64,000 nucleotides of DNA from Pachypanchax playfairii (taxonomy: Eukaryota > Chordata > Actinopteri > Cyprinodontiformes > Aplocheilidae): assembly GCA_006937955.1 (NCBI GenBank), contig SSNP01000006.1:4232555-4296554 (forward strand), read 5' to 3'. Shown one piece after another: positions 61,428 to 64,000 of this stretch (its first letter is position 1; the number at the start of each line of letters is the position of its first letter). A program made the translations under genes and the position numbers. Under the pieces are notes generated by a model. That model made no database searches and was not told the origin of the DNA. It saw only the letters and a list, made by a program, of their open reading frames with translations.

Positions 61428-63329
61428 TAACTGACTGCAACTTAAATGTATCTAAATTAAAAACATACAGTTGCATCCTGGTTTGAAGAAAAGTATTTAC
61501 TATAATAATAAGATGCAGTTTAATTAAATTATTGAAATGTCTGTGGTTTTCTACTTCTGTTACATTAAGAGTGTTTCAGAGTTCTAAAAGTCTAAATCAA
61601 TACAATGCTGTCTCTTTATTTTCTCATGGCTGAATCATGAAATAAATGCTTATTTGGTTTTATTTTGGCCTTATTTCTGTGATGCTGGAACATAATTTTA
61701 GAGCTGCTAACACAGTGAGAAAAGGTCACATATTCCTGTGAAAGCAGATTGAGCAATTTGTAAAATGTGTTAGTCAGCAATGACTCAAACAAGACAAAGA
61801 AACGTGCCATTTAGCTTAACTCTGATAGCTTACATAGGACCAAATAAGCTAGCATATTGGATTTGACCCCATTTCACTCCAAAACATCATGAATTCAGAA
61901 TCAGAAAGTTTTATAAGTGAGAAATTCAGACTGACTGATGATCTTTGTTTTTAATCTAATTAAAGCAGAATATGGTTTTAACAATTACAGACTTTTTTGT
62001 ATAAATTGCCTTTTATTGGTTAATTCCTGCTAATTTGCAACCGTATATTAATAGGAAATTAGGAAAAGTTAGTGTTAGAACTGCAATAAGCTCGTGTAGA
62101 CAACAAGCCTTTAGTTTCTCTGCAGCTTAAACATCTTTAAATGTTTTAGTTTCAACTGTCAGTTCAGTTTTCTTGTTTCCTGTCTGAATAAATCTGAGTT
62201 TTTTAAGGACTTTCTCCCCCCAAACTGTTTCCTATACCTTTGTGATAAATAGTTTGTGACAGTTAAAGACAAATGTTTGAATCATTTATCTAAAAGATGC
62301 CACAGGTGAACCACTACTTATTTATGGGATAAGTTACCACAACACAAAAGAAGATGAATATTTCTTAGCAGCTGGAGTGGAAGTTTAAATTCTTCACTTT
62401 TTTTCCAGCTTTTATAAAATAAAAACAGTAGGATGGATGTTTCCTGCTGGCGGGGACCTGCATTAAGGATGCGATGAATGGAGTTGGTAGGCTCTGTCTA
62501 TTTTCTGACCTCTAATCCCAGTTTCTCTCATCTGTATTCAGCTGTTGTTTGTAGACGCTGTAGACAGAGTCATATTAGTGTTTGAACAAGAGTGAATAAA
62601 ATATAATGTAGAAAAGAATACAGTAGATTTATGCCAGCTTATGGAAAGAGGAGCAAAGGTAAACACAACGAGCAGAAAGCAAAATAAAAGTGTTTATTTC
62701 AGATCAGACATTTTTTATTTAAAATGGGGATTATTTAGATTAAAACAATATAAGTGGGATTAGAAACAAATATATGACACTGAGCAGGTTTAAAGTATCC
62801 GGGTATCTTATGGGTTTTTCTTAAAGCATCACAAAGTTCTGCAGGACACGTGACCCGTTTGCTGAGATTATCTATAGATATTAATTTAAACTGGCAGGTG
62901 GTTATCAGGTGGGTTTTTTCAAAACATTTAAATTCAAACAAATGTAAATATTTACTGCAGACTTCCCCATAACTTGTTGCAGGCAAATCTAATACTTAGA
63001 CTGTATATCTAAAGTCCGGACCTTGTGTCTTCACTCCTCATGGAAACCTGATTGTGTGTTGAGTTGTGGTGAGTGATGGACAGCTGGAGGGATTATCCCA
63101 TCAGCTGTGGTGGTGGTCTTCCTCCCTATGAGTCTAAGTGTGACAGGACATGATTGACCTGTGCTTCCTGTGTGTGTGATGTCAGTATAAACACATTTGC
63201 TCTGTGGAGGTTTGAACAGATCATTGATGAACTCTGCAGACACTTCAGGTAAAAAGCAGCTGAGACGTTTCAAGCAGGGTTAAATTAAAAAGCTAATATC
63301 AGAGTTTTACTGTATTCAGTCCATCATCT
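61428..63329. other. Noncoding stretch, no gene recognised
   Basis: A good acceptor-like tract ('cccagtttctctcatctgtattcag') ends near 62541 without a following coding frame. Minus-strand frames at 62735-62986 and 63031-63273 lack domains. Confidence 0.5.
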
Positions 63330-63645
63330 GAAAACAAAGAGTCCAACTGCAGACCAAGACACGGTCGTCCACCTAAACTGACAGGCTGGGTGAGGAGAAC
63401 ATTGAGAAGCAGCTGAGAGGCTCATGCTAACCCTGAAGGAGCTGCAGAGCTCCAGCGCTCAGAGAATCTGTCACCAGGAACACTAGAGAAGAAACAAGGA
63501 AGTCACAGGAAGTTCTGTTTGATGTTTACTAAGACGGGGTTCTGGCCTGATGAGATGAAAACTAAACTTTTGGGCCTGAATGTAAAACATTATGTGCAGC
63601 AGAAAACTGACAGTGAACATCACCTTGAAGCAGACCCAGAAAAAC
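63330..63645 (+). pseudogene. Tc1-like transposase relic, internally deleted
   Basis: The plus strand follows a Tc1/mariner transposase gene at DNA level in order. Near 63357 it encodes RHGRPPKLTGWVRR, the GRPPKLT motif of the N-terminal DNA-binding region. Then come 'aggctcatgctaaccctgaaggagctgcagagctcc' and 'agagaatctgtcaccagg', equivalents of the second helix-turn-helix stretch. After a deletion of the core, 63549 onward encodes DEMKTKLLGLNVKHYVQQK and TDSEHH, matching the (W)SDE-K--LFGLN-K-YV--K motif that holds the second catalytic Asp. The first DDE aspartate region and the C-terminus are missing and frames shift between blocks, so the copy is dead. Terminal repeats were not found. Confidence 0.85.
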
Positions 63646-64000
63646 CCTAACGGCCGTCAAGAGGGAGAGCGAGCAAGCTGACGTTCACTTCACTCTTTAC
63701 AGCTTAAAAGCTTGAAAAAAATACTTTGAAGCTGAGAAAGTGCCTCGGATGAGAAGTAACATCTTCAGAAACCAAGAAAATACAATTTCCCTTTTATTTA
63801 AATCTACTAAAACCCTTCATGACGGTGGCTATGAGGCCGCAACACTTGCTAGTCAGCTGTAATTAAATGTATTACCAGAATTTACAGGTCATGAGACTTG
63901 ATGCTCATATGATCAAAAGATAAATCAACTATTATATCCTGGAGTTTTTGTGCTGTTTAGATAACAAGCCAAAGTACCTGCAGTTACCTCATTTATATGT
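63646..64000. other. Noncoding stretch after the Tc1 relic
   Basis: No terminal inverted repeat for the Tc1-like relic and no gene is seen before the window ends. Confidence 0.45.

Noticed and set aside
1..64000. CRISPR array, bacterial operon or phage features
   Set aside because: No regularly spaced repeats, no dense gene packing and no ribosome-binding-site pattern; the repeat content is that of a fish genome.

Overview
The window looks like nuclear DNA of a ray-finned (teleost) fish, probably a spiny-rayed one. The sequence is AT-rich and poor in CpG. It has no operon-like gene packing, many simple repeats, and interspersed repeats of types common in teleosts: a Tc1-like transposase relic, LINE ORF2 relics, LINE 3' ends with short-repeat tails, a dispersed family with a tRNA-gene-like head and a GGATGGATGG tail, and small terminal-inverted-repeat (TIR) elements. 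The species cannot be named from the sequence. I see no complete protein-coding gene, tRNA, rRNA or CRISPR array. The best reading is a gene desert or the inside of one or more very long introns.

Layout. 0-10 kb: a GATA microsatellite (918), a T-rich dispersed repeat (about 2.0 kb), one copy of the tRNA-like-head repeat (2.74 kb), a LINE 3' end (5.1 kb), and the only stretch that reads like a host protein exon (about 7.53-7.77 kb, unidentified). 10-25 kb: a reversed LINE/SINE tail (11.4 kb), a T-rich repeat (12.3-12.8 kb), an isolated but well-formed RNA polymerase II core promoter (16.24-16.34 kb), a second tRNA-like-head repeat (21.3 kb) and a copy of a palindromic repeat (23.1 kb). 25-40 kb: the C-terminal relic of a LINE ORF2 (29.5 kb), a repeat with duplicated X-box motifs (30.7 kb), a TTAA-flanked TIR element (33.86-34.43 kb), and a 960-bp TIR transposon nested inside a second copy of the palindromic repeat (35.8-36.9 kb). 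40-50 kb: two tRNA-like-head repeat copies meeting head-on to form a palindrome (40.75-41.18 kb), a textbook juxtaposed 3'/5' splice site (41,984/41,985), a second, different LINE ORF2 relic (45.75-46.1 kb), an inverted partner of the X-box repeat (46.85 kb) and a TC microsatellite (47.97 kb). 50-64 kb: AT and other simple repeats, a GC-rich LINE 3' end carrying a 9-bp tandem repeat (56 kb), another tRNA-like-head repeat (61.07 kb), and the Tc1-like transposase relic (63.33-63.65 kb).

Because there is no gene set, there is no pathway to describe. The biology visible is transposon history (several generations, one clearly nested) plus possible splicing and regulatory signals in long noncoding DNA. 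The juxtaposed splice site, the paired X-box repeat family and the free-standing promoter are the items most worth following. I did not find evidence for a new biological system. Most family assignments come from recognising short conserved stretches by eye and need a repeat-library search. Entries covering long intervals state what I looked for and did not find.
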